Translations under genes and position numbers: made by a program
DNA from: Beijerinckiaceae bacterium
Lineage (GTDB): Bacteria > Pseudomonadota > Alphaproteobacteria > Rhizobiales > Beijerinckiaceae
Direction: 5' to 3'
DNA length: 64,000 nucleotides
Assembly: GCA_009773635.1 (NCBI GenBank)
Contig: WSYC01000002.1
Location: 1-64,000 of the forward strand
Notes under the pieces: model-generated
Told to the model about the DNA's origin: nothing
What the model saw: only the letters and a program-made list of their open reading frames with translations
Database searches by the model: none
In this document: piece after piece, positions 47,977-57,895 of the stretch
How positions within the stretch are numbered: the stretch's first letter is position 1
Layout: each line of letters opens with the position of its first letter

Positions 47977-49593
47977 ATGAAATTCGGCCCGGTTCCCGTT
48001 GCCGAGGTAGTCGGCGGCATTCTGGCGCATCAGGTTCGTGCGGGCGAAAAAGCCTTCCGCAAAAGCCATGCCCTCAGCGCCGAAGATTGCGCCGTGCTGG
48101 TTGCCGCCGGGATCACCGAGGTCACCATCGCGCGCCTTGAGGCAGGGGATATCGGCGAGGATCGGGCAGCCGCGCGGCTCGCGGAAGCGGCCGCAGGTGA
48201 GGGGGTGCGGATCGACCCGGCATTCACCGGGCGCGCCAATCTTTTCGCGACCACGGGCGGGCTTTTCGTGCCGGACCGCGCGGGCGTCGATGCCTTCAAC
48301 GCCGTCGATCCCGGCCTGACGCTGGCGACCCTGCCGGCCTTCAAGCGCGTTGAGCCGGGCGAGATGATCGCGACAGTGAAGATCATTCCGTTCGCGGTGG
48401 CGGAGGCTGCCGTGATGTCCGGCGTCGCGGCGCTGGGGGCTTCGGCATTGAAAGTCGCACCGTTCCGGCCGAAACGCGTGGCGATGCTGTCGCTGCGCCT
48501 GCCGGGCCTCAAGGAAAGCGTGATCGACAAGACCGTGAAGGTCACTGGCGAACGGCTGGCTGCGCTCGGCAGCCACATCGTGATCGAAGAACGGCTCGAT
48601 CATCGGCAGGATGCACTCGAAGCGGCGCTGGCGGCGCTTGATCCGGCCGCGTTCGATCTCCTCATCATGTTCGGCGCGGCGGCGATCGCGGACCGGCGTG
48701 ACATCATCCCGCAGGCGATCGAAGCCGCCGGCGGGCGGATCATCCAGCTCGGTATGCCGGTTGACCCCGGCAACCTCCTGTTGCTGGCGGAATTTACCGG
48801 CAAGCCGGTGATCGGTGCGCCCGGCTGCGCGCGAAGCCCGCGCGAGAACGGGTTCGACTGGGTTCTGGCGCGGCTTTGCGCCGATCTCCCGGTGACGGCG
48901 GCGGATGTCCGCGGCATGGGGGTCGGGGGCCTCCTGATGGAAATCATCTCGCGGCCGCAACCGCGCGCGGGTGAGGTGGTCGTGCCGAAAGGCGCGGAAA
49001 AAATCGCGGCGCTGGTGCTCGCCGCCGGCCGCTCGACGCGGTTTGGGCCGGAAAACAAGCTGCTGGCCACGTTCGAAGACCGCCCGATGCTCGCGCATGT
49101 GCTGGGCGCCATCACGGAATCCGGGCTCGATCCTGTGATTGTTGTCACCGGCCACGAGGCCGATGCCGTGCGGGCGCTGGCCGGGCCGCATGCGAACCTG
49201 TGCGTTGACAATCCGCGGTTCGCGGAAGGGCTTTCGACCTCGCTTCGGGCCGGGTTAGCCGCCATGCCGGAGAGCGTGGGCGCAACCTTCGTGATGCTGG
49301 GGGATATGCCGCGCGTGTCCGCCGCGACCCTGCGCCGGCTCATGCTTGCCGCTGCTGAATATCCGGCGACGCAGGCCTTCGTGCCGACCTTCGAGGGGCA
49401 TTGGGGCAATCCCGTGCTGGTGCGGCGCGCGCTCTTTCCCTCGCTGATGGCGCTTCATGGCGATCAGGGTGCGCGCAAGCTGCTGGAAGCCTCGCGCGAG
49501 GCGGTGATGGAAATTCCGGTCGAGGATGCCGGCATTCTCGCCGATTTCGACACGAAAGCGGCACTGGCGCTGGCGGATCAGCCAAGCCGGTGA
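47977..49593 (+). CDS. Molybdopterin-binding / MocA-like nucleotidyltransferase fusion
   Basis: A 538-residue fusion. Residues 1-340 form a MoeA/MoaB-like molybdopterin-binding part (MKFGPVPVAEVVGG, then MFGAAAIADRRDIIPQAIEAAGG). From about 345 a GT-A nucleotidyltransferase starts with LVLAAGRSTRFGPENKL, as in MocA/MobA. The MocA-type end would add CMP to make the cytosine dinucleotide cofactor used by CO-dehydrogenase-like enzymes. Lies 18 bp after xdhC, completing the operon. Confidence 0.85.
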   Translation: MKFGPVPVAEVVGGILAHQVRAGEKAFRKSHALSAEDCAVLVAAGITEVTIARLEAGDIGEDRAAARLAEAAAGEGVRIDPAFTGRANLFATTGGLFVPDRAGVDAFNAVDPGLTLATLPAFKRVEPGEMIATVKIIPFAVAEAAVMSGVAALGASALKVAPFRPKRVAMLSLRLPGLKESVIDKTVKVTGERLAALGSHIVIEERLDHRQDALEAALAALDPAAFDLLIMFGAAAIADRRDIIPQAIEAAGGRIIQLGMPVDPGNLLLLAEFTGKPVIGAPGCARSPRENGFDWVLARLCADLPVTAADVRGMGVGGLLMEIISRPQPRAGEVVVPKGAEKIAALVLAAGRSTRFGPENKLLATFEDRPMLAHVLGAITESGLDPVIVVTGHEADAVRALAGPHANLCVDNPRFAEGLSTSLRAGLAAMPESVGATFVMLGDMPRVSAATLRRLMLAAAEYPATQAFVPTFEGHWGNPVLVRRALFPSLMALHGDQGARKLLEASREAVMEIPVEDAGILADFDTKAALALADQPSR

Positions 49594-49609
49594 CCTGGGG
49601 TCATGTCCC

Positions 49610-50704
49610 CTAATACCGCATGTAGGCGCTGAGCTGGAGATAACCGCCGGTTTTCCGGTCGTGCCGCCATTCCGCGCCGCCGGAAAGCGCCAGCCGGGCC
49701 TGCCAGAACGGGATTTCGCTCACATGAAGTCCCAGCCGCGCCTTGCGCCAGCTGTCCTGCAGGCGTACGCCGCGCCGCCGCTGGCTTTCGCCGGTGCTGT
49801 AGGAAGCCTCCGGCCCCAGCCGCCATGCCTGACCGGAGAGCTGGAATCCGTGCCGGAGCCTGACGTAGCTGCTGCGGCTCGCCTGATCGACCATCGCGAA
49901 CAGCGATGTGAAGCGTGAGCCGAAGGTGCCATCCGCCTTGCCCCAGTCCTGCCAGAGCTCAACCATGCCGACCGGCCCGACGCGGCCGAGCCGGCGCGTG
50001 CGCTGGATGGTATCGGTGGTGTTCAGTACAAAGCTGCCCCCCGCCATCACGCTCACCGAGAGCGCGGCAAGATGCCACTCGTAGCCAAGGCTCATCCGGG
50101 CAGCGTGCAGCCGGTTGGCGTTGAGGCCAAGCGCGGGATCGTAATCGCGGATTTTCGCACCGAAGCTGGCGAGAAACCGCCAGCCGGGCTGATCGAGATG
50201 GCCCCTGATCGCCCGTTTCATGCCGGCGGAAAAATATCGATCCCGTTCGCTGGCCTCGAACCCGGCAAAGGCGACATTGCGTGTGGGCGGCGTGTGAAAC
50301 CAGAAATCCCCGCGCGCACCACCGAAGAGGGTGCGGCCCCGGCCGGCAAGGAGATCGCTGCCCGGAACCTGTCCTTGATCGGTCCTCGCATCGCCGCCGA
50401 AAACCTGTGTGAATCGCCGTTCGCCAGGAGCTGCTGCCTTTGGATCGAACAGGGCCCGGGAGGCGATGGGGCGGCGGATGCCGCTGGCGGCGGCCTCGTT
50501 GGCCGTCGGCTCAGGGCCGTCCTGTCCTTCTTCGGGGCGTTGCCGGATGGTCGTCCTGTCGCTGTGCTCGACACGCTCCGGCGGCGGCGCTTCGGGAGCT
50601 TGCGACAGCGCCGGCCCTGTGTTCGCCAGTGCGAGCGCAGCGATCACCAAACCGGCGCAAGACGCTGCACCCGGAAGCCGCCGAAGCGCTTCAGCCCACG
50701 CCAT
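49610..50704 (-). CDS. Probable outer-membrane protein, BcsS-like
   Basis: Signal peptide at residues 1-36 (from the ATG at 50704), then a Pro/Glu-rich linker and a C-terminal half rich in alternating aromatic strands ending in LQLSAYMRY, a typical beta-barrel end. The pattern resembles BcsS-type proteins of Rhizobiales cellulose synthesis. No bcs genes are in view, so the function is uncertain. 364 residues. Convergent with the MoeA-MocA-like gene. Confidence 0.55.
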   Translation of the reverse strand: MAWAEALRRLPGAASCAGLVIAALALANTGPALSQAPEAPPPERVEHSDRTTIRQRPEEGQDGPEPTANEAAASGIRRPIASRALFDPKAAAPGERRFTQVFGGDARTDQGQVPGSDLLAGRGRTLFGGARGDFWFHTPPTRNVAFAGFEASERDRYFSAGMKRAIRGHLDQPGWRFLASFGAKIRDYDPALGLNANRLHAARMSLGYEWHLAALSVSVMAGGSFVLNTTDTIQRTRRLGRVGPVGMVELWQDWGKADGTFGSRFTSLFAMVDQASRSSYVRLRHGFQLSGQAWRLGPEASYSTGESQRRRGVRLQDSWRKARLGLHVSEIPFWQARLALSGGAEWRHDRKTGGYLQLSAYMRY

Positions 50705-50929
50705 TACACCTGGAACGGGTCCCCGCACGCCCGGCCTCACAGTGCAGCGATCAGCTGTGATCCGCCGTTTGCAACCGCTGCACAACCAAGGGATGCCGGT
50801 TAACGAATCATTTCCAGCAACCGCAGATTGTGTTCGTCGAATTGACTAGACGAGACTGATTTTGGCTTTCCTTGGCGCCGGGTTCGCTCTATTCAAAGGG
50901 CTCGGTGCCGAAGAGGATCGTATCGTTTG

Positions 50930-51559
50930 ATGAAGCCTTTTTCGGCTCGCATTGCAGATATTCTGGCGGAATCCGTGCGGGGGAATGGCACGGATGAGAA
51001 CCCGTTTCCTGCGTTGGGCGATATTGTCTCGGTGCTCGGCAAACGCTCGTTCGGCATCGTGCTTGTCCTGTTCGGCCTGCCCAACCTCCTGCCCATTCCC
51101 GGCCTGCCGATGTTGTGCGGGGTGATTGTCGGCGTTGTCGCGTTCCAGATGCTGCTGGGCAAAGAGAGCCTTGTGCTGCCCGGCTGGCTCGCGAACCGCA
51201 AGATCAATCGCCGCGATCTCGCCCGGGTGCTGGAACGGGCGGAGCCGACCTTGCGCTGGTTCGAGCGCATCATGCGGCCACGCTTTCTGTTTCTGACGAA
51301 TGCGCGGGCACAGCAGATTCTGGGGTTTGTTGTGCTGCTGCTGGCGATAGCGCTGATGGCGCCGATCCCGTTTTTCGGCGGCATTCCGCCCGGCATCGCG
51401 GTCACGCTGTTCGGTCTGGCGATGACGGAGCGGGACGGTATTTTTGTGATAGCAGGTTCTGTCGCAACGGTCGTCGCACTCGTTTTCACGGTGGCGCTGA
51501 CCTATGCCATCCTCAAGCAGATCGCCGTGTTTTTCCTCTCGGCGACCGGAATGGCCTGA
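50930..51559 (+). CDS. ExoD family exopolysaccharide synthesis protein
   Basis: A 209-residue protein with an N-terminal soluble helix region and about four membrane helices. LGKRSFGIVLVLFGLPNLLPIPG and PIPFFGGIPPGIAVTLFGLAMTERDG are ExoD hallmarks. AAGAGG at 50911 positions the ATG at 50930. ExoD affects exopolysaccharide and alkali tolerance in rhizobia; the mechanism is unknown. Confidence 0.85.
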   Translation: MKPFSARIADILAESVRGNGTDENPFPALGDIVSVLGKRSFGIVLVLFGLPNLLPIPGLPMLCGVIVGVVAFQMLLGKESLVLPGWLANRKINRRDLARVLERAEPTLRWFERIMRPRFLFLTNARAQQILGFVVLLLAIALMAPIPFFGGIPPGIAVTLFGLAMTERDGIFVIAGSVATVVALVFTVALTYAILKQIAVFFLSATGMA

Positions 51560-51585
51560 GGCCTTTCGAGGCTGACGCTTTGATC

Positions 51586-53748
51586 TCAGGCGGCGGTTTT
51601 CGGCGAGGCCGGTGGCAAGGTAGATCCCTTGGCCTGCTCGCGCTCGGCTTTCAGCATCTCGTCGATGGCTTCGACCGAGACGGGTTTTGAAAACAGGTAG
51701 CCTTGCAGGAAATGGCAGCCCACCGCCTGCAGGAAGCGGCGCTGCTCCTCGGTTTCGACGCCTTCGGCCGTAACCTCGAGCCCGAGCGCGCGACCGAGGT
51801 GAACCACGGAATGCACGAGGATGGCGCTTTCGCCGGTGGCTTCCATGGAATCGAGGAAGGACTTGTCGATCTTGATCTTGTCGAAGGCGAAGCGCCGGAG
51901 ATAGATCAGCGACGAATAGCCGGTGCCGAAATCGTCGAGCGCCAGCTTCACGCCGATCGAGCGCAGATCCATCATCGCGGCTTCGGCCTGATCGGCGTCC
52001 TCGACGAGCACGCCCTCGGTCAGCTCGAGTTCGAGGCGGCCCGGCTCGATGCCGTAGTCCTTCATCACCTGCGCGACATTCTGGACGAAGTTGGCCTGCC
52101 GGAACTGGATCGCCGAGACATTGACCCCCACACGCAGCCCCGGCCAGCGGGCGGCGTCATAGCAGGCGCGCTTCATCACCCAATCGCCGAGCGGCACGAT
52201 CAGGCCGCGCTCTTCTGCCGCCGAAATGAAGGTCGCAGGCGAGATGATCCCGTGTGTCGGGTGCCGCCAGCGCACGAGCGCCTCGACGGAGGCGATCCGG
52301 CCGCTATCGGAATGAACCTGCGGCTGGTAGACGAGCGTCAGTTCGTCGCGCTCGATCGCACCGCGCAACTCGTCATCCACGAGCTTGCGCATCCGCTCGG
52401 CTTCCGTCATCCGGTGCTCGTAGAGCGCAAAGCGGTTGCGGCCCTCGTTCTTGGCGCGGTAAAGCGCGGTATCCGCCGCGCGCAGGATCGTGGCCACATC
52501 CATGCCGTCATCCGGCGCAAACGAGATGCCGACGGTGACGCCGATCCGCATCGTCGCACCGTCAAGCATGAAGGGCGCGCTGGCGGCATCGATAATCGTC
52601 TGGGCGAGGCGTGTGGTTTCCATATGCGTGCGCACGCTGCGCTGCAGGACGGCGAATTCATCGCCGCCAAGCCGGGCAATGACATCCGTCTGCCGCAGGA
52701 GCGCGCGCACCCGGTTGCCGAAGTCGACGATCACCTTGTCGCCGGCGGCGTGGCCGTAGGTGTCGTTGACATCCTTGAACTTGTCGAGATCGAGGAGGAG
52801 AACCGCGATATTTGTATCCCGGTTTGGCAGATCCTCGATGTTTTCCGCCAGCGCATCGCAAAACACCGCACGGTTCGGCAACCCGGAGAGCGGATCGTGC
52901 CGCGCCTCATGGCTGGCCTTGGCCTCGCGTTTGAGAATGGCCTCGGTCGAGGCCCGCATGCGGTTGAACAGGAACAGCGCGATGATCGCGATGGCGATCG
53001 AGGCGAAAAAGCCGAAAACCGCGAGATCGGCCAAGGTTTCGGCGGCCGTGCGGCTCGGGTTCCAGACAAGGCTCAATTGCTCCTGCCCGCCGAGGTTGGG
53101 GATGGCATAGCTGGTCTTGATGTCGGAGGCGCCAGGCATGAACCGGAGGTTCGGGATCGCCAGCATGGTTGAAAGCCGGCGGAGCCCCGCCGAGCCGAGC
53201 GGGCGGATCACCACCAGGATCATCGTGCGCCCGATCGGCAGCGTGGCGAGCGTGAGCACCGACTGGCCGTCCTGCAGCACGCGCGCCTCGCGCCCGATAC
53301 CGATCATGGAGGCGTCGAGCCCGCGCATCCGCGAGGTCTCGATCAGCTGGCGGATATTGCTGCTGCGGGCATTGAAGGTTTCGCTTTCACCGCTTTCCGC
53401 CGCGATCTGACCGTCCATCTTGCTGACAAGGGCGGCATAGTCCGAGGCTTGCCGGCGATTGAGGGCACCCAGCAGCCGTTCGCTCTGGTCCTTGTTGCGC
53501 TGGGACTGAAACAGCTCACCAAGTCCCTCATCGCGCGAGACGCTGGCCAGGAGATTTTCTGCTTCAAATCCAAGGCTTTGAACAAGCTGGCGCTTTTCGC
53601 GGTCGAGCTCGAAGGCTTCCTGCCGCATGGCGGCGCGATTGGCAACCAGTGCCATGGAGCCCATGACGCAAAGGACCAGAAGGAAGATCGGGACGATGGA
53701 AAGCGAGGTTCCCTGCGCCCTTTTGACTTGGCCCGGCACGATTCTCAT
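51586..53748 (-). CDS. Diguanylate cyclase/phosphodiesterase (GGDEF-EAL)
   Basis: A 720-residue membrane protein: N-terminal helix (about 16-36), a periplasmic sensor region of about 200 residues, a second helix (about 243-262), then GGDEF (RLGGDEFAVL, intact, about 375) and EAL (SVEALVRWRHP, intact, about 487), with DDFGTGYSSL. Both catalytic motifs look active, so net direction of c-di-GMP turnover cannot be told. It lies next to polysaccharide-type genes. Confidence 0.92.
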   Translation of the reverse strand: MRIVPGQVKRAQGTSLSIVPIFLLVLCVMGSMALVANRAAMRQEAFELDREKRQLVQSLGFEAENLLASVSRDEGLGELFQSQRNKDQSERLLGALNRRQASDYAALVSKMDGQIAAESGESETFNARSSNIRQLIETSRMRGLDASMIGIGREARVLQDGQSVLTLATLPIGRTMILVVIRPLGSAGLRRLSTMLAIPNLRFMPGASDIKTSYAIPNLGGQEQLSLVWNPSRTAAETLADLAVFGFFASIAIAIIALFLFNRMRASTEAILKREAKASHEARHDPLSGLPNRAVFCDALAENIEDLPNRDTNIAVLLLDLDKFKDVNDTYGHAAGDKVIVDFGNRVRALLRQTDVIARLGGDEFAVLQRSVRTHMETTRLAQTIIDAASAPFMLDGATMRIGVTVGISFAPDDGMDVATILRAADTALYRAKNEGRNRFALYEHRMTEAERMRKLVDDELRGAIERDELTLVYQPQVHSDSGRIASVEALVRWRHPTHGIISPATFISAAEERGLIVPLGDWVMKRACYDAARWPGLRVGVNVSAIQFRQANFVQNVAQVMKDYGIEPGRLELELTEGVLVEDADQAEAAMMDLRSIGVKLALDDFGTGYSSLIYLRRFAFDKIKIDKSFLDSMEATGESAILVHSVVHLGRALGLEVTAEGVETEEQRRFLQAVGCHFLQGYLFSKPVSVEAIDEMLKAEREQAKGSTLPPASPKTAA

Positions 53749-53886
53749 TCAGGGAACTCAACTCGCAATACGCCACACAATGCTCCCGCCACTGTCGTGC
53801 AAGAAAGTTGATAGCTGGTTTCGTTTCCGTGGCGTTTCGGAAATTGTTTGCATTTTAGCAAAGGTGCGGCGGCGCGGCCGATCCGG

Positions 53887-54633
53887 CTACAGCAGTCCGA
53901 GCGCCCGGAAGCTGGCATGCCCCTTCCGCCCGACGATCAGATGGTCATGGACCACGATCCCGAGAGGTTCGGCGAGATTGACGATCTCCCGGGTCATCTC
54001 GATGTCGGCGCGCGAGGGCGTCGGGTCACCGGAAGGGTGGTTATGGGCCAGAATGATCGCCGAGGCGTTCAGCTGCAACGCGCGACGGACGATCTCGCGC
54101 GGGTAGACCGGTGTGTGGTCAACGGTGCCGCGCTGCATCACCTCGTCGCCGATCAGGCCATTCTTCTTGTCAAGGAATAGCAGGCGGAATTCTTCCAACT
54201 CGGCAAAGGCCATTGCGGTCCGGCAGTAGTCGACCACGGAGTTGTAGGAGCCCAGGACCTGCCGGTTTCGGATCGCGCCCATCGCGACGCGCTTTGAGGC
54301 CTGCTCGATCAGCTTGAGATCATGGATGATCGCCGGGCCGACCCCCTTGACCTCGCCCAGCAGTTCGGGCGCGGCGGCCAGAACTTCGGCAAAGCTGCCG
54401 AACCGCGCAATAAGCGCCTTGGCGATGCCCTTGACATCTCCCCGCGCGATCGAGCGGAACAGCACGAGTTCGAGGAGTTCATAGTCGGGCAGGGCGTCGG
54501 CCGTCTGGGAGAAACGCTCCCGCAGGCGCTGGCGATGCCCGAGAAAATGCGGCGCTTCCGCCAGTCCCTTGCCGGATGGCTTCCCGGTGGATGTGCCGCG
54601 CCGGGCACGGCCTGGCGGGGGTTCGTCGCTCAT
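53887..54633 (-). CDS. radC: RadC family (JAB/MPN domain) protein
   Basis: UPF0758 family. A helix-hairpin-helix ([17 protein letters not shown], about 95-110) precedes the JAMM-like domain with [19 protein letters not shown], the intact metal-binding H-x-H-x10-D. Function is unsettled; the old repair role is doubtful. The start overlaps map by 4 bp. Confidence 0.9.
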   Translation of the reverse strand: MSDEPPPGRARRGTSTGKPSGKGLAEAPHFLGHRQRLRERFSQTADALPDYELLELVLFRSIARGDVKGIAKALIARFGSFAEVLAAAPELLGEVKGVGPAIIHDLKLIEQASKRVAMGAIRNRQVLGSYNSVVDYCRTAMAFAELEEFRLLFLDKKNGLIGDEVMQRGTVDHTPVYPREIVRRALQLNASAIILAHNHPSGDPTPSRADIEMTREIVNLAEPLGIVVHDHLIVGRKGHASFRALGLL

Positions 54634-55490
54634 GCAGGACTGCTGGCCGGGACGGCGGGGTTAGGGAACGTTGGTTGATCAGGAAAATCGAGCCCCGCCG
54701 GTGAGCGGGTGAAGACCTCCACCCCGGTTTCGGTCACGCCGATGGTGTGCTCGAACTGCGCCGAGAGCGAGCGATCCCGCGTCACCGCGGTCCAGCCGTC
54801 GGAGAGGATTTTGACGTGTGGACGACCGAGGTTGATCATCGGCTCGATGGTGAACAGCATGCCGGGCTTGAGGGTGACACCTTCGCCTGCCCGACCGTAG
54901 TGCAGGATGTTGGGCTCGTCATGGAAGAGCTGACCGAGGCCATGGCCGCAGAAATCCCGCACCACCGAGCAGCGTTCGGCTTCGGCATGACGTTGGATGG
55001 CCTCACCGATGTGGCCGGTGGTCGCGCCGGGTTTGACGGCAGCCATACCCAGTTCGAGGCATTCGTAGGTGACTTCCAGCAGGCGCATTGCCCGCCGAGG
55101 GATTTCTCCCACGGCATACATCCGGCTCGCATCACCATGCCAGCCGTCGACGATCAGCGTCACGTCGATATTGACGACATCGCCCTCGCGCAAAGGCTTG
55201 TCCGAGGGGATGCCGTGGCAGACGACATGGTTGATCGAGGTGCAGCATGAACGCGTATAGCCATGATAATAAAGCGTTGCCGGGAAGGCCTTGTGGTCCA
55301 TCGCGAACTCGAAGACCGCGCGGTCGATCGCGTCGGTTGTCACGCCGGGCCTGACCATCGCGGCCAGCATGTCGAGCGCCTGCGCTGTCAACTGCCCGGC
55401 CTTCCGCATGGCTGCGAAAGCCTCTGCGCCGTGCAGCTTGATGGTGCCTGCCTGGCGGCGGGCCGCGTTCTCGGCCCCTGAATTCGTCAT
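54630..55490 (-). CDS. map: Methionine aminopeptidase, type I
   Basis: Removes N-terminal Met from new proteins. The metal ligands are in [19 protein letters not shown] (two Asp), the [13 protein letters not shown] region (His), FTIEPMIN (Glu) and [12 protein letters not shown] (Glu), and the substrate His in VCHGIPS. 286 residues. Stop overlaps radC by 4 bp. Confidence 0.95.
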   Translation of the reverse strand: MTNSGAENAARRQAGTIKLHGAEAFAAMRKAGQLTAQALDMLAAMVRPGVTTDAIDRAVFEFAMDHKAFPATLYYHGYTRSCCTSINHVVCHGIPSDKPLREGDVVNIDVTLIVDGWHGDASRMYAVGEIPRRAMRLLEVTYECLELGMAAVKPGATTGHIGEAIQRHAEAERCSVVRDFCGHGLGQLFHDEPNILHYGRAGEGVTLKPGMLFTIEPMINLGRPHVKILSDGWTAVTRDRSLSAQFEHTIGVTETGVEVFTRSPAGLDFPDQPTFPNPAVPASSPA

Positions 55491-55676
55491 GCTCTGTCTC
55501 TGCTACCGGTCGGAAAGTCCAAGAGAACCAGACTTAACGGTTCTGGTCGCCCGATCCAAGAGGGTTGACCGGGTGAAGCGATTTTTCCGGTAAAATCTTC
55601 CGCAAGTGCGGCACCAAGGCGGAAGAAGCCTCGCTTTTTGTCCCAAGGGAAAGTATGGACAACGCCCTGAACGGAC

Positions 55677-56525
55677 ATGATCATGAATGATATGAACACA
55701 TCTTCTGGCGCTTCGCCGGCCTTTGGTGCCTTTGCACCGACAGGGCTTGTCGCGACGCTGATCGGCTGGACGCGGGCCTTGCCGCGCACATGGCTTGGCA
55801 AGCGCATCGGTTTTCTTCTGCGCCGCATCGCCATTGCCCTGCTCAGAGGCGGGCCTGTCGATCTTGAATCGCTCGGTGCGAAGTTTCGCCTGCACCCCTA
55901 CAACAACGTCTGCGAGAAGCGCATCCTGTTCTCGCCGCGTGATTTCGACGAGGCCGAGCGCGAGTTGCTGATTTCGCGCCTGACGCCGAACTTTGTCTTC
56001 CTCGATATCGGGGCCAATATCGGCGGCTATTCGCTCGCCGTGGCGGCGAGAGCGGGGTCCGGTGCGCGCATCGTCGCGTTTGAGCCGCAGCCGGGCATTT
56101 TCGAGCGGCTGATCTACAATATCCGCGCCAACCCCTTCGGCAATGTCAAGGCAATGGCGCTGGCGGTCGCGGATCGCGATGGCGAGATCACCCTGTTCCT
56201 CGATCCGAACAACAAGGGCGAGGCGAGCGTCACCATCGTCAGTGCCGACGAGGCGCGGCAGGTCAAGGTGCCCGCCCGCATGCTCCTCTCCATCGTGCGC
56301 GACGAGGGCTTCGGCCATATCGACGCGATGAAGCTCGATGTCGAAGGCGCGGAGGACCTCATCCTGCGCCGCTATTTTGCTGATGCGCCGGAAAGCCTCT
56401 GGCCAAAGCTCATCATCGTCGAGCGCGGTGAGGAGCGCTGGAGCGGCGATCTCATCGGCCATCTCGCCTCGCTCGGCTATCGCTCGATCGGCGAGACGCG
56501 CAACAACCACATCCTGGAGCGGTGA
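55677..56525 (+). CDS. FkbM family methyltransferase
   Basis: A SAM-dependent methyltransferase: the FLDIGANIGGYSLAVA SAM motif at about residues 103-118, and AMKLDVEGAEDLIL near 222, are the FkbM signature. The N-terminal 60 residues are not conserved. 282 residues. Probably methylates a sugar or polyketide-type hydroxyl; partner unknown. Confidence 0.85.
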   Translation: MIMNDMNTSSGASPAFGAFAPTGLVATLIGWTRALPRTWLGKRIGFLLRRIAIALLRGGPVDLESLGAKFRLHPYNNVCEKRILFSPRDFDEAERELLISRLTPNFVFLDIGANIGGYSLAVAARAGSGARIVAFEPQPGIFERLIYNIRANPFGNVKAMALAVADRDGEITLFLDPNNKGEASVTIVSADEARQVKVPARMLLSIVRDEGFGHIDAMKLDVEGAEDLILRRYFADAPESLWPKLIIVERGEERWSGDLIGHLASLGYRSIGETRNNHILER

Positions 56526-56527
56526 GC

Positions 56528-57277
56528 ATGGCGGCGGTGAGTATCACAGCGGCGATCCTCGTCATCGGCGACGAGATCCTCTCCGGGCGTACGAAAGACA
56601 AGAACATCGGCTATATCGCCGAATACCTGACCAACATCGGCATTGAGCTCAGAGAAGTGCGGGTGGTGCCGGATGTCGAGGCCGAGATCGTCGGCGCAAT
56701 CAACGCGCTGCGCACGCGCTTCACCTATGTTTTCACCACCGGCGGCATCGGCCCGACGCATGACGATATCACCGCCGATTGCGTGGCAAAAGCCTTCGGC
56801 GTGTCGATCGACCATGATCCGCGCGCCATCGCCATGATGTTGGAACGCTACACCAAGGAAGACCTCAACGAGGCCCGCCTGCGCATGGCGCGCATTCCGG
56901 CCGGGGCGGAGCTGATCGAAAACCCGATCTCGAAGGCCCCGGGCTTCATGCTCGACAACGTCATCGTAATGGCAGGGGTGCCGAACATCATGCAGGCGAT
57001 GCTCGACAATGTGAGCGCGCGCCTCGCCACCGGCGCGAAGATGCTTGTTGCGACCATCGATACCGGCGGGCTGCCGGAGGGGATTTATGCCGCCGGCCTC
57101 GGCGCTGTCGCGGCGGCGCATCCGGGCGTGAGCATCGGCTCCTACCCTTCGTTCCACGCCGGCGGGTTTCGCAACCAGATCGTGCTGCGGACGAAGGACG
57201 CGGCGCTGCTGGAGGCGGCCACGCTCGCCGTGGAAACGCTGGTCGCCACCCTCAAGGCCGACAAGGCCGCAATCTGA
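56528..57277 (+). CDS. MoCF/CinA-like molybdopterin-binding domain protein
   Basis: The MoCF_biosynth fold: [17 protein letters not shown] near residue 10 and [21 protein letters not shown] near 70. It lacks the CinA deamidase domain, as do many alphaproteobacterial homologues. ATG at 56528; a GTG at 56522 overlapping the FkbM stop is also possible. 249 residues. Molybdopterin binding is by family; a nucleotide-related function is possible. Confidence 0.85.
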   Translation: MAAVSITAAILVIGDEILSGRTKDKNIGYIAEYLTNIGIELREVRVVPDVEAEIVGAINALRTRFTYVFTTGGIGPTHDDITADCVAKAFGVSIDHDPRAIAMMLERYTKEDLNEARLRMARIPAGAELIENPISKAPGFMLDNVIVMAGVPNIMQAMLDNVSARLATGAKMLVATIDTGGLPEGIYAAGLGAVAAAHPGVSIGSYPSFHAGGFRNQIVLRTKDAALLEAATLAVETLVATLKADKAAI

Positions 57278-57311
57278 CCCAACAAGAACACGGATAACAG
57301 AAGAGGAAACC

Positions 57312-57827
57312 ATGCAGGAACCCGTCGTCAAAGCGCTGCCATCCAAGGCCTTTCCCGTCTCCTGGGACCAGTTTCACCGTGATGCACGCGCGCTCGCCTG
57401 GCGGCTTTCCGGCTCGGGCCCGTTTGAATCCATCGTCTGCATCACCCGCGGCGGGTTGGTGCCGGCGGCGATCGTGGCGCGCGAGCTTGATCTGAGGATG
57501 ATCGAGACGGTCTGCATCGCCTCCTACCACACCTACACCGAGCAGGGCGGCCTCAAGGTCATCAAGGGCATCGACAGCGTGATCGCTGGCACCGATGGCG
57601 GCAAGGGTGTGCTGGTGATCGATGATCTCGTCGATACCGGCAAGACCGCGCGGGTGGTCAAGGAGATGCTGCCCAAAGCACATATCGCGACCGTCTATGC
57701 CAAGCCGCAGGGCCGGCCGCTGGTTGACACCTTCGTGACCGAAGTGAGCCAGGATACCTGGATCTATTTCCCGTGGGATATGGGGCTCGCCTTCCAGTCT
57801 CCGATCCGGGACGGCGCGGCGGGCTGA
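57312..57827 (+). CDS. gpt: Xanthine-guanine phosphoribosyltransferase
   Basis: Salvages guanine and xanthine with PRPP. The PRPP-binding motif [13 protein letters not shown] is at about residues 99-111, and [18 protein letters not shown] near 43 and the C-terminal [12 protein letters not shown] are typical. 171 residues, slightly longer than E. coli Gpt. AAGAGG precedes the ATG. Confidence 0.92.
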   Translation: MQEPVVKALPSKAFPVSWDQFHRDARALAWRLSGSGPFESIVCITRGGLVPAAIVARELDLRMIETVCIASYHTYTEQGGLKVIKGIDSVIAGTDGGKGVLVIDDLVDTGKTARVVKEMLPKAHIATVYAKPQGRPLVDTFVTEVSQDTWIYFPWDMGLAFQSPIRDGAAG

Positions 57828-57895
57828 TACAGCGCCTGCAGGTTGGACAAACCTTCTGCGACCCGGCATGATCTTCCAAAAAAATGGGAGATGAA

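Noticed and set aside
47314-49191. Minus-strand open frame of 625 codons opposite xdhC and the MoeA-MocA-like gene
   Set aside because: Shadow frame spanning two real genes; no start signal and Arg/His-rich composition.
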